Made by a program: the position numbers and the translations under genes. From Campanula takesimana (Eukaryota; Streptophyta; Magnoliopsida; Asterales; Campanulaceae), in contig JAOWBW010001465.1 of the NCBI GenBank assembly GCA_026119855.1, positions 186,001-250,000 of the forward strand: a stretch of DNA of 64,000 bases, in the 5' to 3' direction. Positions 54,991 to 64,000 of the stretch are shown piece by piece (within the stretch, counting starts at the first letter, position 1; every line of letters begins with the position of its first letter). Under the pieces are notes generated by a model. It saw nothing but the letters and a program-made list of their open reading frames with translations, had not been told where the DNA came from and searched no databases.

Positions 54991-55044
54991 AATTGGTCCG
55001 GAATGAGCCACAGAATCACTGCTTCTTCATTGAACAAGATCTAC

Positions 55045-55735
55045 ATCCACTTCAGCAAACGGTCTTCCGGGTCCCGCATTTCAGGATATAGTCCTCCGGG
55101 TCCTGCACTTCAACAGACGGTCCTCTAGGTCCCACACTTCAGCAAACGGTCCTCTGGGTCCCGCACTTCAGCAGACAGTCCTCTAGTTCCCGCACTTCAG
55201 CAAACGGTCCCCCGGGTCCCGCACTTCAGCAGACGGTCCTCTAGGTCCCGCACTTCAGCAAACGGTCCTCTAGGTCCCGCACTTCAGCAGACGGTCCTCT
55301 AGGTCCCGTACATCAGTAAACGGTCTTCTGGGTCCCGCGCTTCAGCAGACGGTCCCCCGGGTCCCGCACTTCAGCAAACGGTCCTCCGGGTCCCGTATTT
55401 CAGCAAACGGTCCTCCAGGTTCCGCACTCCAGCAAACGGTCCCCCGGGTCCCGCACTTCAGCAAACGGTCCTCCGGGTCCCGCACTTCAGCAAACGGTCC
55501 TCCGGGTCCCGCATTCCAGTAAATGGTCCTCCGGGTCCCGCACTTCAGCAGACGGTCCTCTAGGTCCCGCACTTCAGCAAACGGTCCACCGGGTCCCGCA
55601 CTTCAGTAAACGGTCCTCTGGGTCCCGCGCTTCAGCAGAAGGTCCTTTAGGTCCCGCACTTTAGCAGACGGTCCTCTGGGTCCCGCACTTCAGCAGACGG
55701 TCCTCCGGGTCCCGCATTCCAGCAAACGGACCTCG
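55045..55735 (+). repeat. 29-bp tandem array of element A
   Basis: About 23 units of CTTCAGCAAACGGTCC plus TCCGGGTCCCGCA with alternating variants (cagacggtcctctagg). Same unit as B. Confidence 0.93.
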
Positions 55736-55830
55736 CTATCAGCAAACAGGTCCCTCTTCCAGCAAACGGATCTCGCTCTCAGCAAACAGATCCCGCTTCC
55801 AACAAACAGATCCCGCTATTGGCAAAGCCG
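55736..55830 (+). repeat. Diverged repeats next to the A array
   Basis: Units such as tcagcaaacagatcccgct / tccagcaaacggatctcgct, about 19-20 bp, the counterpart of B 40266-40435. Confidence 0.75.
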
Positions 55831-55946
55831 CTCACACAGGGAGTGCACCCTTATCTCTCAAAGCCGCTCACACAGGGAGCGCACCTCTGTCCTCCGCAAT
55901 TTCAAATTCCTGCTTTTATCGAGTCTTTTCCTTTTCTTGGTGATGT

Positions 55947-56009
55947 CCTAGGCGGATGTCTGTCTTTCGTCGGCGCGTTTGCTTCGCAATCCACGCCGCC
56001 GAGGGGCTC
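55947..56009 (+). other. Stem-loop and polypurine tract before the 3' LTR of A
   Basis: CCTAGGCGG (55947-55955) pairs with CCGCCGAGG (55996-56004) with one mismatch; GAGGGGCTC touches the LTR. Two GCTCACACAGGGAG motifs lie upstream (55831, 55865). Confidence 0.55.
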
Positions 56010-57015
56010 TGTAGACACCCCGCCTTGGACCGCTCACCCCGATTGCACACTTGATTTTGTGTTTCTCCCTCTTTTAAGTGCTTCCTGTTAGTTTTTGTTA
56101 CTTTGGTTAAGTTCCAGACGGACTACGTTAAGTCCCGGGACTAAACTGAATAACAGTTCTAACTTTTTAGTCCATTCTATCAGTTTTTGCTTCTCAGAGT
56201 CGCGCGCCTCCGCCTCTTGAGGCCAGACGCGCGCGCCTTCCGCCGCCTAGGTGGGATGCGCGTGCTTCTGGGGCGTGTCAGTTACAGATTCTGCCCAAGA
56301 ATCTCTCCCTTGCTCATTATACATGATTTTGCCCGGGAAAGATTTCTTGGAGACTCCGTTTGGCTCCAAAAACAGTCACTTTTCAACTATAAAAACCCCT
56401 CCAATCCATCATTGGAGGAGGACTTGGAAAATCATTACTTTCAAACCTTTTTACTCACTTCTTTCATAGAATTTTCTTGGGACTTCTTCAACAAAGCATT
56501 CAATCTCTTCTTCAAGGCTTCACAAGAGATTCTTTTTGAAGGATACTATAGGTAAAGGTCTTAAACACTTCTCCTCTCCTTCTTCTTCTTCTTTTTCTTC
56601 TTCAAATCAAATGTGCAATCACCCAAAACCATTTAGGAAATGACACCAACGGTCCTTTCATTACATTGAATTGGCCTAGGAGTTATATACCTACATTTCA
56701 AACTCTAAACCCCCTTTTTATCATCATTTTAATAGGAAGAACACATTTATCTTAAAAAGTGAATTATGAACAAACAAGACCGACTTTGCTCGGGCGAAAT
56801 GGGTGTTTAAGTACTTCCCATTTCGTAACCTAACCCCCGGACCCCTCATCCCAAAGAATCTCTGTTTTCCTAAATCAAACTTAGGCTCATAAACATTAGA
56901 TTTTCTTACATTCCTCAAAAACGTGGGTGGCGACTCTTAAAACATCAATTAGACATCCTAGGGTGATTCACGCGCTCGAGCCTAAAGCCGTGGTCCCGCC
57001 CCCAGGGTATCTACA
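56010..57015 (+). repeat. 3' LTR of element A
   Basis: 1006 bp, TGTAGACACCCC to GGTATCTACA; TATA box 56388-56395. Confidence 0.93.
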
Positions 57016-57783
57016 GATAGCGATTGGAGTATACATGTCCTTTGGATCAACAACTAACATCCCTATGCCATATCCATGCTTATTGGCTGCGCCATCAAAA
57101 AAAAGTTGCCACTTATTTTCTTCTGTTGTAGCGCAAATTAAATGCTCGTCGGGGAACTGTACATCTTCCCCCTTCACTTCGTCACACGGAAATTTAGCAA
57201 GCTGATCACTGAACACTTTCCCCCTGATGGATTTGAGTGTGACGTAAGTGATATCATAGCTGGCGAGCATGAAATACCATTTGGCTATTCTTGTTGACAT
57301 GAAAGGCTTCTCGAAGATGTAGCGGAGCGGGTCCACTTTTGCTACCAACTTGATTGGGAAGGCCTCCATGTAATGCTTGAGCTTTTGAGTAACCCAAACC
57401 AATGCAGCACAAGACTTCTCTAAGACAGAGTAGTTCTTTTCAGCTCCTTGAAACCGGCGGCTGACAAAGTAGATAGCATTCTCTTTTGTGGAGTCTCGCT
57501 GTTCTTGTGCTAACATAGCCCCCAGGGCTTCATCATTGACAGTGAGATAGAGCAAGAGAGGCTTCTCTTTGTGCTGTGGAACCAAAACTGGAGGGCATGT
57601 CAAGTAATGCTTCACTTGGTTGAAGGCTTCTTGGCAAGCATCGATCCATTCTAGAGCCACATTCTGTTTTAGTAGCTTGAAGATCGGCTCACACATGGAA
57701 GTGAGTTGGTGCACAAACCGACTGATGTATTGAAGTCTGCCCATGAAACCTTTGATTTCCTTCTGCGTCTTTGGAGGAGGCAT
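57016..57783 (-). pseudogene. Element B RNase H and start of archaeal-type RNase H
   Basis: Open frame: FMGRLQYISRFVHQ, DEALGAMLAQE, NYSVLEKSCAALVW, then LFFDGAANKHGYGIGM and MYTPIAI at the junction with element A. Colinear with A 50225-50990. Confidence 0.92.
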
Positions 57784-58290
57784 GTCAATGATTGCCTAGA
57801 TCTTGGAGGGATCGGCTTCAATTCCCCTCTCAGTGACCATGTAACCGAGAACCTTTCCTCTGACGACCCCAAAAGTCCACTTTCCGGGATTGAGTCTCAT
57901 GTTGTGTTGTCGAAGTCTTTCAAAGAATTTGCAAAGATCGATCAAATGTTGAATGTTGGTTCCCTTCGAATGGATGATCATGTCGTCTATATAGACCTCG
58001 ATCTCTTTATGAATCATGTCATGGAATAGATCCGTAACAGCCCTCTGGTAGGTAGCCCCAGCATTTCTTAGTCCAAACGGCATGACTGTATAGCAGAAAG
58101 TGCCCCACGGTGTTGTGAAAGCTGTCTTGTGTTGATCCTCTTCGGACATGAGAATCTAATTGTAACCGGCAAAACCGTCCACAAATGAGCGGACTTCATA
58201 GTTGGCAGTCGAATCAACGAGCATGTCGATGTTTGGTAGTGGAAAATCATCTTTCGGGGAAGCTTTGTTCAAATCCCGGAAGTCCACACA
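57784..58290 (-). pseudogene. Element B reverse transcriptase core
   Basis: TPWGTFCYTVMPFGL and catalytic YIDD. A one-base loss near 58283 (VDFRDL region), TAG at 58156-58158 (CAG in A) and TAG at 57796 (AAG in A) break it. Confidence 0.9.
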
Positions 58291-59606
58291 AACTCAACCT
58301 TGCCGTTTGCCTTTCTGACTGTCACAATGTTGGCTAGCCAAGTCGGATACTCAATGACTTTTATGAAACCCACACTGAGGAGCTTTTCAATCTCTTCTTT
58401 GACTTGTAGAGACCATTCTGGCTTGATCTTTCTTAGCTTCTGCTTTACTGGCTTGGCGTCCTCTCTGATCAGAATTCTGTGCTCCGCGACCTTTCTGTCC
58501 AAACCCGGCATGTCTCTGTAAAACCATGGGAATACATCCACAAACTCTTTGAGCAGTGCAGTCAATCTGTCTTTGCCTTCCCCCTTAAAGAAGCTGCCAA
58601 TCCTTGTTTCTTTCGGCTCTTCGTCGGTACCCAGATTAACAACATGCAATTCCTCATCAGCCCCTGGACCATTTTCACCACGACAACGAACCTGTTGAGC
58701 TAGTTCATTTAGGTATGTTATGTTTTCGTGGTCTATTTCATCATAATTTGAATCGTTATTAACTTGTTCATTAAGTTCGTTATTAGTTAATTCACCATTT
58801 ATGATGTTTGCAATCTCGGGGTACTCAGAAATATCAAATTTTTCATTAGCAAAGAAAGGAACCACAGGCTCGGCTATTGCCTCCATATCCTCTTGGGTGA
58901 GGGTATTAGAAACACTCTCGGACTTGAAAGTAAGTGTGAGCCGCTCTTCCTTTGTTGCTGTACGGGGTATGCAACCCATTTCTCGGATCAAGAAATCCTC
59001 GGATACTATGGACCCCTTCGTTGAACACCCGTTGTTGATTGGCTCGGAGCTTGGCGGGATCTCACTGATGGTTCCCTTTCTGACGACGGTGTTGTAGATG
59101 GCGTTGACTTGACAATCGTCCATGATGGAAAATTCTTCGAACATGGAGGTTAGATCGGATAGTTCTTCCCCCACGGTAATCTCTACCTCGGACTCTATAG
59201 TCACTTTCTTGCCCCACCACTCTCGGGGTGACATTGGAGTAGGCTCCCTTTCTTGTGTCAGAATTTCACAATCAGTGAAGATCTCGAGACCGGGCTTTCT
59301 GACGCCCTTGTTGTTAACCCATGGTTCGGAAAAGATCATGTACGGAACATCTTCCCCTTGGCGAACAAAATAACCGTTTAGTGTGTTGCGGTAAGGCCTC
59401 AAGTTAGGGATTTCATATTGTCGACCTTCCTTGCGAGCTTGGGCTTTTTGACTCTTGACTGCTTGTTCGTATTTCAAGTTATCTTTGGTAGGCTCATATC
59501 CCAGACCAAACTTATTCTTGACAAAAGGAACTTCTACGGGGTGCAATATCCCTTGTTGATGCTTCCCTAGGCCTAAACCGAGAAAGTGATTCATGTTCCT
59601 CATCAT
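58269..59606 (-). pseudogene. Element B G-patch-like region, linker and RT start
   Basis: 445 open codons: KNKFGLGYEPTKDNLK, the acidic linker, NELAQQVRCRGENGPGADEE, then the RT N-terminus to IEYPTWLANIVTV. This stretch has fewer lesions than in A. Confidence 0.9.
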
Positions 59607-59720
59607 GCGGAGGATTTTAGGATTGCCGAGGGTCCATTGTCTGTTTCCCCCTTCTTTGTTGATGGTGTTGATGCTGGAGAGAGTGGAATCTTCTATCCCG
59701 TGTTGAACTTGGTGAACGGG

Positions 59721-61601
59721 TTATCCCCCATTTCTGTGGATGGTGACATTCTCGGCCATGACGGTGACTATCTTGTCCCCATTTCTGATCTTGACACATT
59801 GATGGAGAGTGGAAGGGACCGCATTGGAACTGTGGATCCATTGTCGGCCCAAAAGCAAGTTGAATGAAGCAGGGACATCAAGTACTTGGAATGGGACGGA
59901 CATGATCATGCTTCCAAATTCGATATCAACTTCAAGCATTCCCATGACTGTACGGGCAGTGCTATCGTACCCTCTAATGACTTGGGTGGAGGGTTGTAAA
60001 TCGGAGCTTTTGAGCCCCAGTATGCCCATGACTCGGCTAGGCATTAAGTTGAGTGCAGAACCACCGTCTACTAGAACTCTTGAGATGGGTCTCCCCCTTG
60101 CCCTTACTTTGAGGTAGATAGCTTCATTGTGTTCGGACCCAAATGGCGGGAGGTCCATGTCGGCAAAAGCGATGACATTGCCGAAGTGAATGCGACCTAT
60201 CATTGCTGTGAGGTCCTCGGGAGTCGTGTCGGGAGAGACTGATGTGTCATCCAAGTTCTTGATGACGAGGTCTCGGTGTTTCTTTGATGATGTAATAAGG
60301 TCCCAGATGGATATGTTGGCTTGCGTCTTCTTGAGTTGTGTTAACAAAGGATCTTCGGGTACGTCGCGTGCTTGCGATCTTTGAGAAGAGGTGTTGGTTG
60401 CTGCGGTATTGGGAGGGATTGTGCTCGTTGTTACTCGGCCACTGCGAGTGAGCACGTTCACGGTCCCGTGTAGCTTCTTCTTCCTATTCTCTAAGACTTC
60501 CCTCATAATCTCATCATAAGTCACAACATAACAAGAATTATCAAGTTTATTCATATCATCGGAGCCCTCATTCACAATTGGGATCGAATGAGTGGTTCCT
60601 TCAAACTCTCCTACCTCTATTACATTGACACCACCCTCATTAGGGATTATGAATTCCTTCTTGTCTATGAGGTATTGGATGGTGTTGCGGATAGAGAAGC
60701 AATCCTCAGTGAGGTGGCCGGTGCATTGATGGTAGTCACACCATTTGTGGTGGGCATGATTGGGACGGAGCGGTTGTGGTTGCTTGTACCCTTGAAGAGG
60801 AGTGATTTGTCCTTTGGCCTTTAGAGCTTCATAGGCCTCGGTGATGGTCATGCCATTGAGAGGAGTGTAGACGCGGTCGTTTTGGAACCTCTTTCCTTGT
60901 GGTGGAGGGACCTTCTTGTAATTCCCCTTGTCGGTAGTAACGGCATTGATAGAAGCCTCTTTGTTTGAATTAGAGGCGGCCTTGTAACGATAGGTTGGAG
61001 TAGCCTTCTTAATCTCCTTAAGCAAGTCATCCATGCGTACCCCTGCCTCATACATTTGGGAGAAGTCGGAGTAGCAAGCCCCACTTAGGTGGGTGCGGAG
61101 ATCAATCTTGAGACACTTGAGAAAGATGTCTATTTTCTCTTGTGTTTGGCCTCTCAACAATTTCAGAGAGCTTGTCATTCCATCTCCTTGTGAAGTCAAT
61201 GAAGGACTCGTTGTCTCTTTGAGTGGTGTTCTCGAGCTCTTTCCTTGTGGGCCGGTGAGTGGTGTTGCCTTGATATTGATTTTGGAAGGCAAGCATAGCG
61301 GCATCCCAATCAAGATGGACAGTGAGCGGGAGAGTTGTATACCAATCCTTTGCCTCCCCCTCGAGGGTGACAGGAAAGCATTGAGCCATAACTTTTGGGG
61401 AGACCTTCTTCGGAACCATAGCCCAAATGTATGTCTCGATGTGAGCCATCGGGCATGAGTTTCCCTTAAACTTGCTAATGTCGGGCATCTTGAATTTGTC
61501 GGGGAGAGCGGCCATCGTGCTCATGAGGATGGATGACTGATAAAGGCTTGTGTTGGAGCCTTTTCCCATGTTGAGGCCGTCAAATTTCTGATCAATGTAG
61601 G
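59721..61601 (-). pseudogene. Element B gag and protease
   Basis: The gag capsid region (61569-61130, FKMPDISKFKGNSCPMAH) shifts frame near 61130 and continues open to 59721 through the zinc knuckle (CDYHQCTGHLTEDC), the protease DGGSALNLMP and LLLGRQWIH, ending at TAA 59721-59723 (CAA in A). The gag N-terminus is removed by the element C insertion at 61601. Confidence 0.9.
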
Positions 61602-63102
61602 TGTAAGTAGCCCAATCTGAAACCGACCTATCTTAGAGGTAGCCTTAGCGCCGTTTTAGGGATAAGCTAATAGGCCAGGACCTACCTAGGATAAGCTATA
61701 AATTCTAGGACTACTCTGGTATAAAATTGGAAAAATCCAGAAGCTCGCCAGGCTGAGCCGTACGGATGCTTTGGGTACTAGAGGGGCCTAGCCGTACGGC
61801 TGGTTTGTGCACCCTCAGTCCCTATAAATATAACCCCTTGCTGATCATTTCAGGGGGGGAGAAATACACATTAGGGAGGTCACTCTGCTAGAATTACCAC
61901 AAAGTAAGAGTGAGAGTGATCACAAACCAAAAAAGGAGAGAAGAAAGGAAGATTGGCCATAACCATCATAGGTAAAGCCACCTCCCCCCTCCTTTCTCTT
62001 CATCTTACTCCTATTTTCTTTCTTATATGTTGGTTATACATGTATTTACTCTTCATTCATGCAAAGACTTGTCCATTTCAAGAACCTTTTATTTCTTGCA
62101 AGACTTGTCCATTATCAAGCACTATATACGTATCTATTACATTACTATCTTGTCCAAGCTATGAGAAGTTCAAAGGTGCCCTCCATACCTTGTATGGAAG
62201 AGGTTCTAAACCTAGACACTCATAGACTTGTTGATTGTCATTTACATTCCTTATTCATTTAAATGTTATGCTTGTTTGGCCATGATAATCATGAGGGTGA
62301 TGAAACTTTAGTGTTCATCATTTTCCTCCTTGGTGTAGCCTCAAAATCCCACTTTTGGGTCATAAAGATTCAATCTTTATGTGTTATTTTGACTCTTGGA
62401 AGAATTTTAAGTCATAAAATGTCATCTTGGTGATAAAGTTCCAATCTTTATTCACCAAATGGCCAACTTTGGTCCAAAGGGGACATTCATCAACTTTCTT
62501 GATTTTCTCCTATGATTGCTCATGATCACACCCAAATACTTGTTTTGGGGGACCAAGTTATGATCATTTAGCATAGGAATGATGTTATAAAACTTGTAAA
62601 ATGATTTCTTGCAAACTGGGATAAAAAACAGTTTGTCCAGCTTCAGAAAGAATGCCCTGTTTCTGTTCTGAACTGGACTGTTCTTGAGCAAACTGTAAAA
62701 ACCCCAGAATTACCTCCTTTAGCCGTACGACTACTTTAGGTAGGAGGGAAAAATTGCCTGTTTTGCCCTCTGACCTTTATCTTATCACTCAAGGACCCTT
62801 TTTTAGCCGAGTTTCTCAAATAAAATCAACAACAGAACTTTTTCCGTTAAATACACACACACACATATGCAAATTTTAACTAACTTAGGGAGACTCGGCT
62901 TTGTCCGAGGAAATTTGAGAGGACGTAAAAACTCCTCCCAAGTTGTAACCTGACCTCCGAACCTTTGAACTCAAACCTTTGTCATTTTGTTGGGTTTAAA
63001 ATTAACAAAATGTGGCGACTCCGTTAAATTTGACCGGTTCCCGTGTTTGGCTTTTCGGCCCATACACCATCGCGTATCCGCGCGGGGGGCGGGATCCTTA
63101 CA
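61602..63102 (+). repeat. 5' LTR of element C
   Basis: 1501 bp, starting TGTAAGTAGCCC and ending GGATCCTTACA, so the ends TGTAAG/CTTACA are inverted. TATA box TATAAATA at 61823-61830. The motif agccgtacggct occurs several times. Confidence 0.88.
61823..61830 (+). promoter_or_regulatory. TATA box in the C LTR
   Basis: TATAAATA in CCCTATAAATATAACCCC, about 220 bp into the LTR. Confidence 0.55.
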
Positions 63103-63103
63103 G

Positions 63104-63121
63104 TGGCGACTCCGCTGGGGA
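63104..63121 (+). other. Primer-binding site of element C
   Basis: TGGCGACTCCGCTGGGGA, as in A and D. Confidence 0.87.
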
Positions 63122-64000
63122 GTAGAGTGCTTTCGGACTTCTTTCTAGAAGGTTCGGGGGCATTCTTGTGTGGGTCAAACTCCCGTTCCCGTTAGTTGAC
63201 TTCTTGCATATTTGTGTGTGTTTGATGTTTCTGTTTGAACTGTTTTGAGTACATACGTTCTGGAAGTACAATAAACTGGGGCTTGATGATCAGAAGTTGG
63301 AGAAACTGAGAAAAATCTTCACCCTCTTGCTTTAGCCGTACGGCTACTTTGGGTAGGGGCCAGAATGTTGCCAATTAACAGTTTGGTGCAGGGCTGCAAC
63401 ATCCTGGGTGCCCCTCTGCTTCTACTTGTCCAGGTTCCAAATTTACAGTCTTACTTGTGCACATTACCTTCATTCTTTTGGCCAAAACTTGGTTTTAAAA
63501 GGTAATAAAACTTGGTTATGCATGATCTTTTGTCAATAAAATGGTTTCCAAAACCTCATCGTGCATAATCCCTTTTGTAAGGGTTTTCTTGAGTCTTCTC
63601 GTTGTGCACAAATTGCTTTGTACAAAAGGGTTTCAATGTAAAATATTTCTTTTGCGAAAATTTGATTCAAAATTCTTTGTTGTGCACAACTTGGTACATT
63701 TACAAGTTTTGGTCTTTGTTCGCTTATATTCCTTCATTTGTTGTGTATAGATTGCTCAATCCATGCTTGTTCATACTTGTTCATATCTTGCTTATGCCAT
63801 GCTCATGCTATCGAAAAACGAATTGAAAATCTCTCTTTTTACTCAAAAAAGGAGCATAGAATGACTTCACACCACGCGCACTTGACTGTGCACGTTCCAA
63901 ATACCCTTTAAACCCGGGGTGGATGCCACGATGCAGCTCGTTGGGCGCTCTTGTTCCCTTCGATGCGCGCATGGGTCCATCCCACCTACCCTTCCGAACC
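63122..64000 (+). other. Leader of element C
   Basis: Non-coding, T-rich, with one further gccgtacggct motif (63344-63354). I do not see the D/A leader structures in this part. Confidence 0.5.

Larger units (their letters stand above)
43712..57015 (+). mobile_element. Element A: full-length Tat-type gypsy retrotransposon (13.3 kb) nested in B
   Basis: LTRs 43712-44711 and 56010-57015, with TSD gatag (43707-43711 and 57016-57020). Order: PBS, structured leader, gag, protease, RT, RNase H, archaeal-type RNase H, integrase, hairpins, antisense ORF, 29-bp tandem array, purine tract. Two RNase H domains and no chromodomain place it in the Tat/Ogre group. Around nine stops or frameshifts make it inactive. 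Removing A restores B's RNase H codons (PIAI followed by RLEFEATNN). Confidence 0.95.
57016..61601 (-). mobile_element. Element B, 5' part (gag to RNase H)
   Basis: Continues B beyond A, minus strand, from the archaeal-type RNase H (57016) back to gag, cut at 61601 within the codons for AYIDQ by element C. B's 5' LTR must lie beyond the window. Confidence 0.9.
61602..64000 (+). mobile_element. Element C: Tat-type LTR element, 5' end only
   Basis: 5' LTR 61602-63102, PBS at 63104, then about 880 bp of leader running off the window. Inserted in B's gag. No coding frame yet reached. The LTR is unlike A, B, D or E, but the PBS is identical. Confidence 0.88.

Overview
The window is nuclear DNA of a flowering plant. 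It has one spliced host gene and is otherwise almost entirely transposable elements nested inside each other: Ty3/gypsy Tat-type and chromovirus elements, Ty1/copia, a TRIM, hAT, Stowaway MITEs and a Helitron. The species cannot be named from the sequence. No rRNA, tRNA, CRISPR or bacterial-type operon was seen.

Layout. 1-15515: a non-autonomous Tat-like LTR element (E, + strand; its 5' end lies outside the window) split by a sibling (D, 1010-10420, TSD ggttg). Both keep a short gag ORF that lacks the capsid region, while their protease/pol sequence has decayed to non-coding DNA. 16081-20106 (minus): a four-exon PLAC8/PLANT CADMIUM RESISTANCE-like gene. A 1025-bp hAT element lies in its exon 2 at the splice donor, and a TRIM lies in intron 1. 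21660-32090: a Helitron containing a Stowaway MITE and an 8.7-kb Tekay/Del-type chromovirus (22439-31104) whose gag-pol frame is open except for one nonsense codon. 33643-36352: copia remnants cut by a truncated LTR and by a solo LTR. 36791-39072: the 3' end of a second copia element (minus). This is split by Tat element B (minus, 39073-43711 and 57016-61601). B is in turn split by sibling Tat element A (+, 43712-57015, TSD gatag) and by a third Tat-type element C (+, from 61602 to beyond the window).

How the parts relate. A and B are decayed autonomous elements encoding gag, protease, RT, RNase H, a second archaeal-type RNase H and integrase. Between integrase and the 3' LTR each has an antisense cassette. 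The cassette edges match in A and B, but the ORFs inside differ. D and E share with A (and partly B) the LTR ends, PBS, leader structures, gag N- and C-terminal modules, GNRA-capped hairpins and the stem-loop at the 3' LTR. They therefore look like parasites of an A/B-type element. Each of D, E, A and B also carries its own tandem repeats just before the 3' LTR.

The points most worth a second look are: the replacement splice donor supplied in phase by the hAT element in the PLAC8 gene; the covarying RNA structures in the Tat leaders and after pol; the exchangeable antisense cassette; and the capsid-less gag family. All homology calls were made by reading, without database searches.
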